Shown here: piece after piece, positions 1 to 6,960 of the stretch
How the letters are laid out: the number at the start of each line of letters is the position of its first letter
Numbering within the stretch: the first letter of the stretch is position 1
Origin: Sphingomonas sp.
GTDB taxonomy: Bacteria; Pseudomonadota; Alphaproteobacteria; Sphingomonadales; Sphingomonadaceae
Assembly (NCBI GenBank): GCA_019747165.1
Contig: JAIERC010000478.1
Coordinates: 1 to 8,045, forward strand
DNA: 8,045 nt
Reading direction: 5' to 3'
Notes under the pieces: generated by a model
What the model was told of the DNA's origin: nothing
The model's input: only the letters and a program-made list of their open reading frames with translations
Database searches by the model: none
Translations under genes and position numbers: made by a program

Positions 1-340
1 CGCGAAAGCCGCCGGTGCGGAATTCCTGTTCGGTCCAGCGATCAAATTTCAGCGGCACCTTGTCCCACCAGGTGCCGAGACTGGGACCATTGCCGGTAAA
101 GTCTGAATCGGCCTTGACCAGCGCATTGTCGTTCAATCGGAACGACAGCAGCACCGCTTTTTTCAGCCATTGGTTAACGCGCCACCCGTCGCCGACAGGT
201 TCGGCGACGCGGGCCTGACCGGAATCAAGCAGTTGCAGCGCGGCATCCACGGCATCCCGCACCGCACCCTTGGTGGCGGTGCTGATCTGATCGCGCTTTT
301 CCCATGCGCCCTCGATCAGGCCCTGTAGCTCTTCGCTCAT
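1..340 (-). CDS. dapD: 2,3,4,5-tetrahydropyridine-2,6-dicarboxylate N-succinyltransferase, N-terminal part (truncated by window edge)
   Basis: DapD transfers succinyl from succinyl-CoA to tetrahydrodipicolinate, a cytosolic step in the succinylase route to meso-diaminopimelate and lysine. Only the first 113 residues are present, against roughly 270-285 for the family; the rest lies beyond the left edge. They cover the N-terminal helical domain and stop before the left-handed beta-helix. Family signatures seen are [14 protein letters not shown] (residues 58-71), WWDKVPLKF (91-99) and the closing GGFR (110-113), all closely matching my memory of E. coli DapD. A short insert (about 78-90, including [10 protein letters not shown]) precedes the WWDKVP motif. 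The ATG at 340-338 overlaps the stop of the upstream HAD gene as ATGA and has a GGAGGA Shine-Dalgarno sequence inside the end of that gene, which indicates translational coupling. The identification is firm; the C-terminal half cannot be assessed. Confidence 0.96.
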   Translation of the reverse strand, partial: MSEELQGLIEGAWEKRDQISTATKGAVRDAVDAALQLLDSGQARVAEPVGDGWRVNQWLKKAVLLSFRLNDNALVKADSDFTGNGPSLGTWWDKVPLKFDRWTEQEFRTGGFR

Positions 341-1002
341 GCGTCCTCCATTATCTCGTGTAACCAGGTGGTGATGTCGGCAATGGTAAAATCAATGAAG
401 CCGCGATCCTGATCGGCATGCTGTTCCGACCCATTGTCGATCCACACGGTCGTCATGCCAATCGCCTTGGCGGGTTTCAGGTTACGGGCCATGTCTTCAA
501 AGAAGATGCTGTGCGCAGGATCGATCTCGTAAGCCGCGCATAACCCAGCATAAACAGCCGGTTCGGGCTTAGGAACATAGTTGGTCGCGTGGATATCGTG
601 GATCGCTTCGAAGCTTTCGGACAGTCCAATCCGGTCTAACACCTTGCGGGCATAGGGCGCATCGCCGTTGGTGAAAACGAGCTTGCGCCCGGGCAATCGC
701 GCAATCGCCGCCACCAGCGGGGCGTTATGGTCGAGCACGTCCATTTCGATATCATGGACATAATCCAGATATTCATGCGGATCAGTGCCATGTTCGTCGA
801 TCAGGCCGGCCAGCGTGGTGCCACGCGCGTGAAAATAGTCTTTTTGCTTGGCGCGCGCGGCGACCGGATCAAGCCCGAAACGATCAGCGATATAGTCGGT
901 AATGCGCTGATCGACCTGCGTGAAAAGGTTAATATTCGCCGGATAGAGCGTATTATCCAGATCGAAAATCCAGTTGCGGATATGGCCAAGGCGCGCGAGC
1001 AT
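337..1002 (-). CDS. HAD-superfamily hydrolase, pyrimidine 5'-nucleotidase family
   Basis: This is a soluble 221-residue HAD phosphatase. All four HAD motifs are visible: motif I DLDNTLY with nucleophile Asp14 and acid/base Asp16, motif II FTNG around Thr111, the motif III lysine in KPEP (Lys145), and motif [10 protein letters not shown] with Glu169-Asp170. The helical cap between residues about 20 and 95 is of the C1 type. The [10 protein letters not shown] opening and [16 protein letters not shown] stretch are typical of the Sdt1-like pyrimidine 5'-nucleotidase group, which dephosphorylates UMP/CMP-type nucleotides and sometimes modified ones. The exact substrate cannot be read from sequence. 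The ATG at 1002 has AGAGG 8 bases upstream (minus strand). The gene overlaps dapD by 4 bases, so the two are probably one transcript. It is transcribed divergently from the subtilase gene. Confidence 0.9.
   Translation of the reverse strand: MLARLGHIRNWIFDLDNTLYPANINLFTQVDQRITDYIADRFGLDPVAARAKQKDYFHARGTTLAGLIDEHGTDPHEYLDYVHDIEMDVLDHNAPLVAAIARLPGRKLVFTNGDAPYARKVLDRIGLSESFEAIHDIHATNYVPKPEPAVYAGLCAAYEIDPAHSIFFEDMARNLKPAKAIGMTTVWIDNGSEQHADQDRGFIDFTIADITTWLHEIMEDA
344..349 (-). promoter_or_regulatory. Shine-Dalgarno site of dapD, inside the HAD gene
   Basis: On the minus strand GGAGGA lies 3-4 bases before the dapD ATG and within the last codons of the HAD hydrolase. With the ATGA stop/start overlap it fixes the dapD start and suggests that ribosomes finishing the HAD gene re-initiate on dapD. 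The spacing is slightly short but usable. Confidence 0.75.
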
Positions 1003-1010
1003 GGTGGCGA

Positions 1011-1015
1011 CCTCT
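1011..1015 (-). promoter_or_regulatory. Shine-Dalgarno site of the HAD hydrolase
   Basis: AGAGG on the minus strand lies 8 bases before the ATG at 1002-1000, supporting that start. The divergent interval between the two start codons (about 60-90 bases) must hold promoters for both directions. I cannot assign -35/-10 elements with confidence. Confidence 0.5.
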
Positions 1016-1077
1016 AAGCGGGTGCGCGGGAGGGAGCAAGGCGCGGTTCTGCAGCGCGGCAGATGAAACCGGGAAAA

Positions 1078-1082
1078 AGGAA
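1078..1082 (+). promoter_or_regulatory. Shine-Dalgarno site favouring the ATG at 1090 of the subtilase gene
   Basis: AAGGA within AAAAAGGAA lies 7 bases before the ATG at 1090. The in-frame ATG at 1063 has no purine-rich motif at a proper distance; the nearest, GGGAGGGAG at about 1028-1036, is too far away. I therefore prefer 1090, which also gives a more compact signal peptide. Confidence 0.5.
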
Positions 1083-1089
1083 CCTGTTC

Positions 1090-3456
1090 ATGATGGCGCG
1101 GATTTTTGCGCGGAACCTGCCCAGCACGGCCGCCATGATCATGATCGTCACCACTTCGGCATGTTCGTCAGGTGGCGGGAACGGCATGCCAACGCCCCCG
1201 GCGCCCGCACCGGTACCAGCGCCAACACCGACACCCACCCCAACCCCAACCCCAACCCCAACCCCAACCCCAACCCCGACGCCCACACCAACACCAACAC
1301 CAACGCCGACCCCTTCCCCCAGCAGCTTCGACACCGCTGAATACCGCGCCACGGTGGGTGCGGTATCGGCCAATGCGCTTGCTGCTTATCAGCGCGGCGC
1401 ACTGGGGACTGGAATCAAGGTTGGCGTGATTGACAGCGGCATCGATTTGCAAAGCGCCGAATTTGGCAGCCGCATCGACCCGGCATCAACGAGCACCGCG
1501 GGCAATGCCACGATCGATGACGAATCCGGCCATGGCACCGCCGTTGCCTTCACCCTGGCCGGGCGGCGGAATAATACCGGCACCCATGGCTTTGCCTTTG
1601 ATGCAACATTGCTGATCTTCCGCACCGACAATCCGGGGTCATGCACCGTCAGCACGGGCAACAATAGCGGCTGCCAGCATGATGATCGCAGCATCGCCAC
1701 AGCGCTGGATCTCGCGCGGACCAACAATGCCCGCGTCGTCAACGTATCGCTCGGCGGATCGCCCGCATCGCCAGTGCTGGTCCAGGCCATTGACCGAGCG
1801 ACGCGGGCGGGCATCGTTATTGTCATTTCGGCCGGCAATGATGGAACCGCCAATCCCGACAGCTTTGCCGCCATCGCGACCAACGCTGCCGTGTCACGCG
1901 GGCTGGTGATCATCGCCGGATCGGTCGGCACCAACGATGTGATTTCCAGTTTCAGCAACAAGGCCGGCACCAGCGCCAATTTCTTTCTGTCGGCAGTTGG
2001 CGAGCAAGTGCGCGCGCCGAACCAGGACAATGTCCCCTTTATCTGGAGCGGCACGTCTTTCTCGGCGCCGCAAATCAGCGGTGCGCTTGCGCTGCTTGCG
2101 CAGGCCTTCCCGACATTGAGCGGAACGCAGCTGGTCGATATTCTATATAGCAGCGCACGCGACGCCGGGGCGGCCGGAATCGATGCGGTCTATGGGCGCG
2201 GGATCCTTGATCTCACCCGTGCTTTTGCGCCAATCGGGCAGACATCGCTCGCCGGCAGCGCTGTGCCGGTATCGTTGACCAGCAACGGCGTGTTGTCATC
2301 GGCAATGGGTGATGCGCGCCAAACCGGGTTGGGCACCGTAATCCTCGACCGCTTCAGCCGGGCCTATACGCTTGATCTGGCGAGAACGATCGGGACAGCG
2401 CGCCAACAACCCGCACTGGTGGGCGCGTTGACCGGTCGCCTGCGCCACTTCAGCGCCGCTGTCGGCGCGACCGCCATTGCTGTTGCTATCGCCCCCGGTC
2501 GGGATCAGGCATCGGTCGAACGGCTGCGATTGTCGCCCGGCGATGCCGAACAAGCGCGTACGATTGCCGCCACGATCACCAGTCGGCTGGGGAACCGCGC
2601 GTCTTTTGCCATCGGCTTTTCACAGAGCGCGGCCGCCATGGGCGCGCAACTGGCCGGTCGCAGTGACCCGGCCTTTTTGATCGCCCAGCCCCCGGAACAG
2701 GCGCTGGGCTTTGCTAGCAATCCAATGACCGCAATGGCGATCCGGCGCGATATTGGCGGATTCGGGCTGACACTGGCGACCGAACAGGGCGCGGTGCTGG
2801 CGCCCGACAGCAATCCCTTGCTTGCACAACGATCGGGCGTACAGCAATTGGGCTATGACCGCGTCGCGGTTGCCCTTGATCGACGGTTCGGGGGGCTCAG
2901 CACCGTGCTGACCGCCACCCATTTGCGCGAACAGGACAGCCTGCTCGGTGCGCATTTTGGTGCGGGGCTGGGCGCGGTTCAGGCCGCGAGCTGGTTCGTT
3001 GATGCAGCCGGGCGGCTGGAGGCGGGCGGCGGCTGGTCGATCGGTGCCGCGTATCGCCGCGGATGGACCTTTGCGCATACCCGCACGGGCTTTATGGGAT
3101 CGGGGCTGGTCGGCAGCGAAGCCTTTGCCGCCGATATCGGCAAGAACGGTATCTTTTCAGGTCAGGACAGCTTTGGGCTGCGGATCGCGCAGCCCTTGCG
3201 GGTGACGAGCGGCAGCGGGCTTGATCTGCAGCTGCCCAGCTATTTCGATTACTCGATCGGTGCCGTCAGCCGATTTGACAGCCAGCGGCTGAACCTTGCG
3301 CCCGCAGGCCGCGAGCTTGATTTTGAAATGCGCTATGCCGCGCCGTTCCGCGGCGGGCTGATCCAGACCAATGTGTATATGCGGCGCGATCCCGGCAATG
3401 TCGCCACGCTCGCCGATGATTATGGTCTCGCGCTGCGCTATTCGCTTGGCCTTTGA
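1090..3456 (+). CDS. subtilisin-like (S8) serine protease, predicted lipoprotein autotransporter
   Basis: Predicted surface protease of 788 residues (797 if the ATG at 1063 is used; residues here count from 1090). Residues 1-24 look like a signal peptide (RIFAR, then AAMIMIV) ending in TSAC, a weak lipobox, with Cys25 followed by SSGGG. A Pro-rich tether follows with 15 Thr-Pro repeats (46-75). The S8 domain (about 95-385) has the full triad: Asp115 in VIDSGID, His148 in SGHGT, Ser323 in GTSFSAP, plus the oxyanion Asn250 in SAGNDG. Cys185 and Cys195 are the only other cysteines and may close a loop. The remaining 400 residues hold alternating-pattern strands typical of an autotransporter beta-barrel, ending RYSLGL rather than in the usual Phe. 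NalP of Neisseria and SphB1 of Bordetella are known lipoprotein subtilase autotransporters. Protease assignment is firm, barrel likely, lipidation tentative, substrate unknown. Confidence 0.9.
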   Translation: MMARIFARNLPSTAAMIMIVTTSACSSGGGNGMPTPPAPAPVPAPTPTPTPTPTPTPTPTPTPTPTPTPTPTPTPSPSSFDTAEYRATVGAVSANALAAYQRGALGTGIKVGVIDSGIDLQSAEFGSRIDPASTSTAGNATIDDESGHGTAVAFTLAGRRNNTGTHGFAFDATLLIFRTDNPGSCTVSTGNNSGCQHDDRSIATALDLARTNNARVVNVSLGGSPASPVLVQAIDRATRAGIVIVISAGNDGTANPDSFAAIATNAAVSRGLVIIAGSVGTNDVISSFSNKAGTSANFFLSAVGEQVRAPNQDNVPFIWSGTSFSAPQISGALALLAQAFPTLSGTQLVDILYSSARDAGAAGIDAVYGRGILDLTRAFAPIGQTSLAGSAVPVSLTSNGVLSSAMGDARQTGLGTVILDRFSRAYTLDLARTIGTARQQPALVGALTGRLRHFSAAVGATAIAVAIAPGRDQASVERLRLSPGDAEQARTIAATITSRLGNRASFAIGFSQSAAAMGAQLAGRSDPAFLIAQPPEQALGFASNPMTAMAIRRDIGGFGLTLATEQGAVLAPDSNPLLAQRSGVQQLGYDRVAVALDRRFGGLSTVLTATHLREQDSLLGAHFGAGLGAVQAASWFVDAAGRLEAGGGWSIGAAYRRGWTFAHTRTGFMGSGLVGSEAFAADIGKNGIFSGQDSFGLRIAQPLRVTSGSGLDLQLPSYFDYSIGAVSRFDSQRLNLAPAGRELDFEMRYAAPFRGGLIQTNVYMRRDPGNVATLADDYGLALRYSLGL
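1225..1314 (+). repeat. Thr-Pro dipeptide repeat (15 units) with embedded ACCCCA hexamer array
   Basis: Thirty codons encode 15 consecutive Thr-Pro pairs, followed by Ser-Pro. Within them, 1237-1278 is a near-perfect 6-base tandem array: seven C4 runs, each separated by AA. The flanking units use other Thr and Pro codons (ACA, ACG, CCG, CCC), so the array is not forced by the protein sequence alone. Gain or loss of a unit removes or adds one Thr-Pro pair and keeps the reading frame. In the protein this is an extended, protease-resistant tether between the membrane anchor and the catalytic domain. Confidence 0.9.
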
Positions 3457-3470
3457 CCAGAGTCGCTGAT

Positions 3471-3491
3471 CGGGCTGGCCAAATCAGCCCG
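3471..3491 (+). terminator. intergenic stem-loop after the subtilase gene (weak or non-canonical terminator)
   Basis: CGGGCTG at 3471-3477 and CAGCCCG at 3485-3491 form a perfect 7-bp stem around a 7-base loop, 14 bases after the protease stop. A G-U pair could extend it by one. No T tract follows, so it is not a standard intrinsic terminator. It lies 20 bases before the ATG of the next gene and could equally protect the transcript end or affect initiation there. Confidence 0.4.
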
Positions 3492-3511
3492 GCCGCCCCA
3501 TCTTGGTGGGC

Positions 3512-4510
3512 ATGACCGCTTATTCTCTGCTGGACCTGATCCCCGTCGTCGAAGGCGGCACGGTGCCCCAGGCTTTTGCCAATGCCGCCGATCTGGCGTG
3601 CCATGCCGAAACGCTTGGCTTCACGCGCTATTGGGTTGCCGAACATCACGGCATGGCCGGTATCGCTGGCGGCGCGACGTCAGTGGTGATTGGCCATGTC
3701 GCCGCTGCAACTCAGCATATTCGGGTGGGGGCTGGCGGCATCATGCTCCCCAACCACGCGCCATTGGTGATCGCCGAGCAATTCGGCACGCTCGACGCGC
3801 TGTTCCCCGGACGGATCGATCTGGGTCTGGGGCGCGCGCCGGGATCCGACATGAGAGTGGCCCGCGCGTTGCGCCGAACGCTGGAGAGCGACCCCAATGC
3901 GTTCCCGCAGGACGTGATCGAGCTGCAAAGCTATTTCGCCGATGACGGCCAAACCGGCATCCGCGCGACTCCCGGTTCGGGTGCCCAAGTTAACATCTGG
4001 ATCCTCGGATCAAGCACCTATGGCGCGCAGCTCGCCGCCGCGCTTGGCCTGCCCTATGCCTTTGCCTCGCACTTCGCGCCCGATGCGCTGGACGAGGCGG
4101 CGGCGCTGTATCGCCGCTATTTCCGCCCGTCGGCAGCGCTGGCCAAGCCGCATTTCATGGCCGGGTTCAACGTGTTTGGTGCGGATAGCGATGCCGAGGC
4201 CGAGTATCTCGCCACGTCACAACAACAGGCTTTTGTCGCGCTGCGCACCGGCCAGCCGCGCCAGTTGCCCCCGCCCGTGGCCGGTTATCGCGAGACATTG
4301 GGGCCGCAGGGCGGCGCGATACTTGACCATGTCCTGCAATGTTCAGCCATTGGCGCGCCCGCCAAGATTGCGCGCGAGATGCGCGCCTTTGTCGCCCGGA
4401 CCGGCGCCGATGAGCTAATGCTGACCAGCTCAATCTATGATCATCAGGCGCGCAAACACAGCCTGACCATCGCCGCCGAAGCGATGCGGGAGCTGAAGGC
4501 GGCAGCGTAG
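3512..4510 (+). CDS. yhbW: LLM-class flavin-dependent oxidoreductase, YhbW-like
   Basis: This is a cytosolic luciferase-like monooxygenase of 332 residues with a TIM-barrel fold, expected to use reduced FMN supplied by a partner reductase. Substrate and physiological role are not established for the YhbW group. Distinctive stretches shared with E. coli YhbW as I remember it: YSLLDLIPV (4-12), [14 protein letters not shown] (39-52), [20 protein letters not shown] (75-94), [16 protein letters not shown] (98-113), ASHFAPD (185-191), QQAFVALR (238-245) and YDHQARKHS (309-317). The length is normal. I chose the ATG at 3512 because it yields the conserved N-terminus; TTG at 3503 and GTG at 3506 are in frame but add only three residues, and no start has a clear Shine-Dalgarno sequence. 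It lies 55 bases after the protease gene on the same strand, separated by a stem-loop, so co-transcription is uncertain. No reductase gene is adjacent. Confidence 0.92.
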   Translation: MTAYSLLDLIPVVEGGTVPQAFANAADLACHAETLGFTRYWVAEHHGMAGIAGGATSVVIGHVAAATQHIRVGAGGIMLPNHAPLVIAEQFGTLDALFPGRIDLGLGRAPGSDMRVARALRRTLESDPNAFPQDVIELQSYFADDGQTGIRATPGSGAQVNIWILGSSTYGAQLAAALGLPYAFASHFAPDALDEAAALYRRYFRPSAALAKPHFMAGFNVFGADSDAEAEYLATSQQQAFVALRTGQPRQLPPPVAGYRETLGPQGGAILDHVLQCSAIGAPAKIAREMRAFVARTGADELMLTSSIYDHQARKHSLTIAAEAMRELKAAA

Positions 4511-4665
4511 CCCCATCGGAGTAACGATTACCGGTGCCGGAATTCGGTGACACTCTCGCCCTACGCTTGGCGCTTCCCATCGGCGCATGCGTCGGTCTGG
4601 CCATCGTCACAGGCAGCGCAGGCACCGGCACAATAAAGCCGAATCGCCTCCTGTATGACCGCCAC
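4511..4665. other. convergent intergenic gap without recognisable features
   Basis: This gap separates the stop codons of the yhbW-like gene (plus) and the DUF3047 gene (minus). I looked for a bidirectional terminator and found only very short stems, such as CCGG pairs near 4531-4541 and the 8-base palindrome CGCATGCG at 4584-4591. None has a T tract. Open frames crossing it are continuations of antisense shadow frames. Confidence 0.5.
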
Positions 4666-5361
4666 TCAGCTCCAGGCGAAGCCGCCAATCGCGGCATGGA
4701 CCGTCGAGCGCGTGTCATCGCCATCGCTGGAAATCGCCAGCTGCACCGCCTGGGGCGGCGGCTCGCCGAAAATGCGGCGATAATCAGCAGCGACGTCAAC
4801 GCTTTCGGTATGCCAGATTCCCAGGGGCTCGCTTGCCGGGCGCAGGATGATGAAGCGGTGCGCGGCGGTTTTGGGCGGGCGGACCACGCTGCCGCGCGGC
4901 AAGCCGCTGCCCCAAACATAATGCAGGCTGCGCCCCGGCGCGTCGCGCCCGAGCAGAAAGCGCATCGCCCGATGCTGGCTCCGTTCGATGGCGCTGGCCT
5001 TGGCTGGATCGAACGGAAAGCCAATAATAACCGCCAGCGCACGATCATCATTGCCGCGCACCGACAGATCCGTCGCGGGCGGCCCGCTATCGACGCGCCA
5101 GCGCCAGTTGAGACGCGGCGTGTGAGCAAGATCGATTGAAATGCTGCGATAAAGGATAGACGAGGCGCGCTTGCCATCGACCTGAATGATGCCATTGCCA
5201 AGCTCGTCAAAAGCATTGGCACGGAGAAAGGGAAAGTTTGCCGTATTCCAGCCGACTGGAACGCCCGCCTGCGCTGCTACCGGCGCAACCGCCAACGCTG
5301 CACCACCGGCCAGCATCTGACGGCGGCTGAGTAAGCGTGGCGGTTCGACATCATCATCCAT
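4666..5361 (-). CDS. DUF3047 domain-containing protein with Tat signal peptide
   Basis: Predicted exported protein of 231 residues. Residues 11-19 (LSRRQMLAG) carry a twin-arginine motif (Arg13-Arg14), followed by an Ala-rich hydrophobic stretch and a likely cleavage site AQA-32/G33, implying Tat export of a folded protein. The mature part resembles DUF3047: SSILYRSISIDLAHTPRLNW (67-86) with the WRWRVD core (87-91), YVWGSGLPRG (148-157), VDVAADYRRIFGEPPP (188-203) and AISSDGDDT (209-217). The family is uncharacterised and I assign no activity. The ATG at 5361 is preferred as the standard codon, but an in-frame TTG at 5385 has AGGGG six bases upstream, so eight more residues are possible. It lies downstream of the sensor kinase on the same strand after about 120 bases, too far to assume operon membership. 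Confidence 0.82.
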   Translation of the reverse strand: MDDDVEPPRLLSRRQMLAGGAALAVAPVAAQAGVPVGWNTANFPFLRANAFDELGNGIIQVDGKRASSILYRSISIDLAHTPRLNWRWRVDSGPPATDLSVRGNDDRALAVIIGFPFDPAKASAIERSQHRAMRFLLGRDAPGRSLHYVWGSGLPRGSVVRPPKTAAHRFIILRPASEPLGIWHTESVDVAADYRRIFGEPPPQAVQLAISSDGDDTRSTVHAAIGGFAWS

Positions 5362-5483
5362 CGGGAACCCAACATCCGTAATCAACGCACACCCCTATTC
5401 GTCGCTATGGTTGGGAGGTTACGGACCGAGATACGCACTAAGCGCGATGTCAGATGCGCGGCGGCGCCGTGGTATAGCGAGAA

Positions 5484-6905
5484 TCAGTTCGCCGCTGGTA
5501 ACCGGAGCCGCACCAGCAATCCGCCGAGATCCTCGCTCTCTTCCAGACTGACTGTGCCTTCATAAATTTCGGCGACATCGCGGACGATAGCGAGACCAAG
5601 ACCAGTACCCGGCTTGCCCGTGTCAAGCCGGGCACCACGATCGAACAGCCGCTGGCGTTCATTCTCGGGGATACCAACGCCGTCATCCTCGACCAAAAAT
5701 TCGACAAAGCCCGCTTGCGCCTTAACCGTCACGAAAACGCTGCCGCCGCCATATTTGGCCGCATTTTCGATCAAGTTGCCGAGCATTTCATCAAGGTCCT
5801 GGCGTTCGACATGCGCCTTCAAATCCTTGGGTCCGTCCAAATCGAAGCGAACATGGCTGTAGAGCCTGCCCACCGCGCGTTCGACCGATTCCAGGCTTGG
5901 CCACACATCCGCCCGGCTATGCGCGTTGCCACGCCTGCCCACGGCGCGCGCGCGGGCGAGATGGTGGTCGACCTGCCGACGCATCGTCGTCGCCTCACGG
6001 ATCACGGTGGGTCCAAGATCCTCGGCATTGGCGGTGGCGGCGTTCATGATCACCGTCAGCGGCGTTTTCAGCGCATGGGCAAGGTTGCCCGCGTGCCGCC
6101 GCGCCTCTTCGGCCTGGCGCTCATTATGTTCAATGAGGCCGTTCAGCTCCTCAACCATTGGCGCGACTTCGATCGGCATTGATCGATCAATCTGCCGCGA
6201 TTCGCCCGACCGCATCCGGGCGATTTCTTCGCGCAATTTGCGCAAAGGCGACAGGCCGTAATAAACTTGCAGGCCCGCCATCCCGATCAGCCCAATGGCG
6301 AGCAATGCGAAGCTGATCAGCAGGGTCTGACGAAGCGCCGCAATTTGCTGGTTGAGCCCAACGCGGCTGGCCGCGACCTGGAAACGCCAACGCACCGGCG
6401 CGCCCGGCAACCGGGCATCGCGCTCCACCACGCGCAATTTTTCGTCGGGGAACTGGTCGCTGTCATAGATATGAATGCGCAAATCGCTGTGATTATCGCC
6501 ATATTTCAGCCGCCGATCCCAGAGCGATCGCGACACGAAATCCTCGCTATTTTTGCCGCTGACCTGCCAATACAGGCCAGAATAGGCTTCCAGAAAGCGC
6601 TGATCGGCGGGCTCGCGGTTGAAGATCACCTCTTTGTCGGGCCCGATCTCGGCCGATGCGATCAGCGCGGTCAGCACATATTCCAGCTGATCATCAAAAC
6701 TGCGCGTCACCGCATTGGTCAGGACACGATCAAGCGCAAAGGCCCCACCGGTCAACAATACCGTGATCCATACCGCCGCGATGATGATCATTCGGCGGCT
6801 GAGCGAGCCTGACGTCTTTGTTTCGGTGCGAGGCGGCACCGATAGCGGCACGGTCACTGGCGGCAGGCGTGCTGGCATTTCGCTGGGCGCAGGGGCATCG
6901 GCCAT
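5484..6905 (-). CDS. sensor histidine kinase with periplasmic sensor domain and HAMP
   Basis: Inner-membrane kinase of 473 residues, partner of the response regulator encoded just upstream. Order: a cytoplasmic Pro-rich N-terminus (1-38, eight Pro in the first 25); TM1 about 39-58; a periplasmic sensor of about 135 residues (59-194); TM2 about 195-216; HAMP about 217-268; then the dimerisation helix with NLAHALKTPLT, where His277 is the phosphorylated residue. The ATPase domain shows the N box NLIENAAKYG (Asn377, Asn381), G1 DDGVGIP (407-413), F box LFDRG (420-424) and G2 GTGLGLAIV (433-441). All catalytic boxes are intact. The architecture resembles PhoQ/FeuQ-type kinases of alphaproteobacteria, but the ligand cannot be read from the sequence. 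The start at 6905 lacks a visible Shine-Dalgarno sequence and lies 53 bases after the regulator stop, so its translation may be low. Confidence 0.95.
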   Translation of the reverse strand: MADAPAPSEMPARLPPVTVPLSVPPRTETKTSGSLSRRMIIIAAVWITVLLTGGAFALDRVLTNAVTRSFDDQLEYVLTALIASAEIGPDKEVIFNREPADQRFLEAYSGLYWQVSGKNSEDFVSRSLWDRRLKYGDNHSDLRIHIYDSDQFPDEKLRVVERDARLPGAPVRWRFQVAASRVGLNQQIAALRQTLLISFALLAIGLIGMAGLQVYYGLSPLRKLREEIARMRSGESRQIDRSMPIEVAPMVEELNGLIEHNERQAEEARRHAGNLAHALKTPLTVIMNAATANAEDLGPTVIREATTMRRQVDHHLARARAVGRRGNAHSRADVWPSLESVERAVGRLYSHVRFDLDGPKDLKAHVERQDLDEMLGNLIENAAKYGGGSVFVTVKAQAGFVEFLVEDDGVGIPENERQRLFDRGARLDTGKPGTGLGLAIVRDVAEIYEGTVSLEESEDLGGLLVRLRLPAAN

Positions 6906-6936
6906 GCGGCTAGAATCGCGATGCCATCACCACCGC

Positions 6937-6960
6937 AGCCAGAGACTGGGCCGAGTGGCT
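6937..6960 (-). other. short inverted repeat at the regulator stop, in the regulator-kinase gap
   Basis: AGCCA and TGGCT form a 5-bp pair around a 14-base loop that can pair internally as CCAG/CTGG. It overlaps the response-regulator stop codon. It is too weak to be a terminator, and at most might modulate the ratio of regulator to kinase. Confidence 0.15.

Noticed and set aside
1014..1452. Frames with Gly-Val, Gly-Trp/Leu or Pro-Gln repeats around the linker array
   Set aside because: These are the same hexamer repeat read in other frames or on the opposite strand. Only the Thr-Pro frame continues into a protease domain.
4534..5139. 201-codon plus-strand frame whose start looks like a signal peptide (ALRLALPIGACVGLAIVTG)
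   Set aside because: Most of it is antisense to the DUF3047 gene and recognisable in no family. The hydrophobic start falls in the gap by chance, and no proper ribosome site precedes it.
4167..5222. 351-codon open frame on the minus strand crossing the convergent gap, with an AGGAGG-like motif (CCTCCT at 4647-4652 on the plus strand)
   Set aside because: It is out of frame with the DUF3047 gene and antisense to the yhbW-like gene, both of which have clear family matches. Its composition is Arg/Ala/Ser/Pro-rich, as expected of a shadow frame in high-GC DNA.
5462..5469. GC-rich palindrome CGGCGCCG just after the kinase stop, considered as a terminator
   Set aside because: The stem is only four base pairs with no loop and no T tract; such palindromes are expected in high-GC DNA.
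5715..6812. Plus-strand frames of 155 and 181 codons opposite the histidine kinase
   Set aside because: They are antisense to an intact kinase gene and show no recognisable motifs, consistent with codon-bias shadows.
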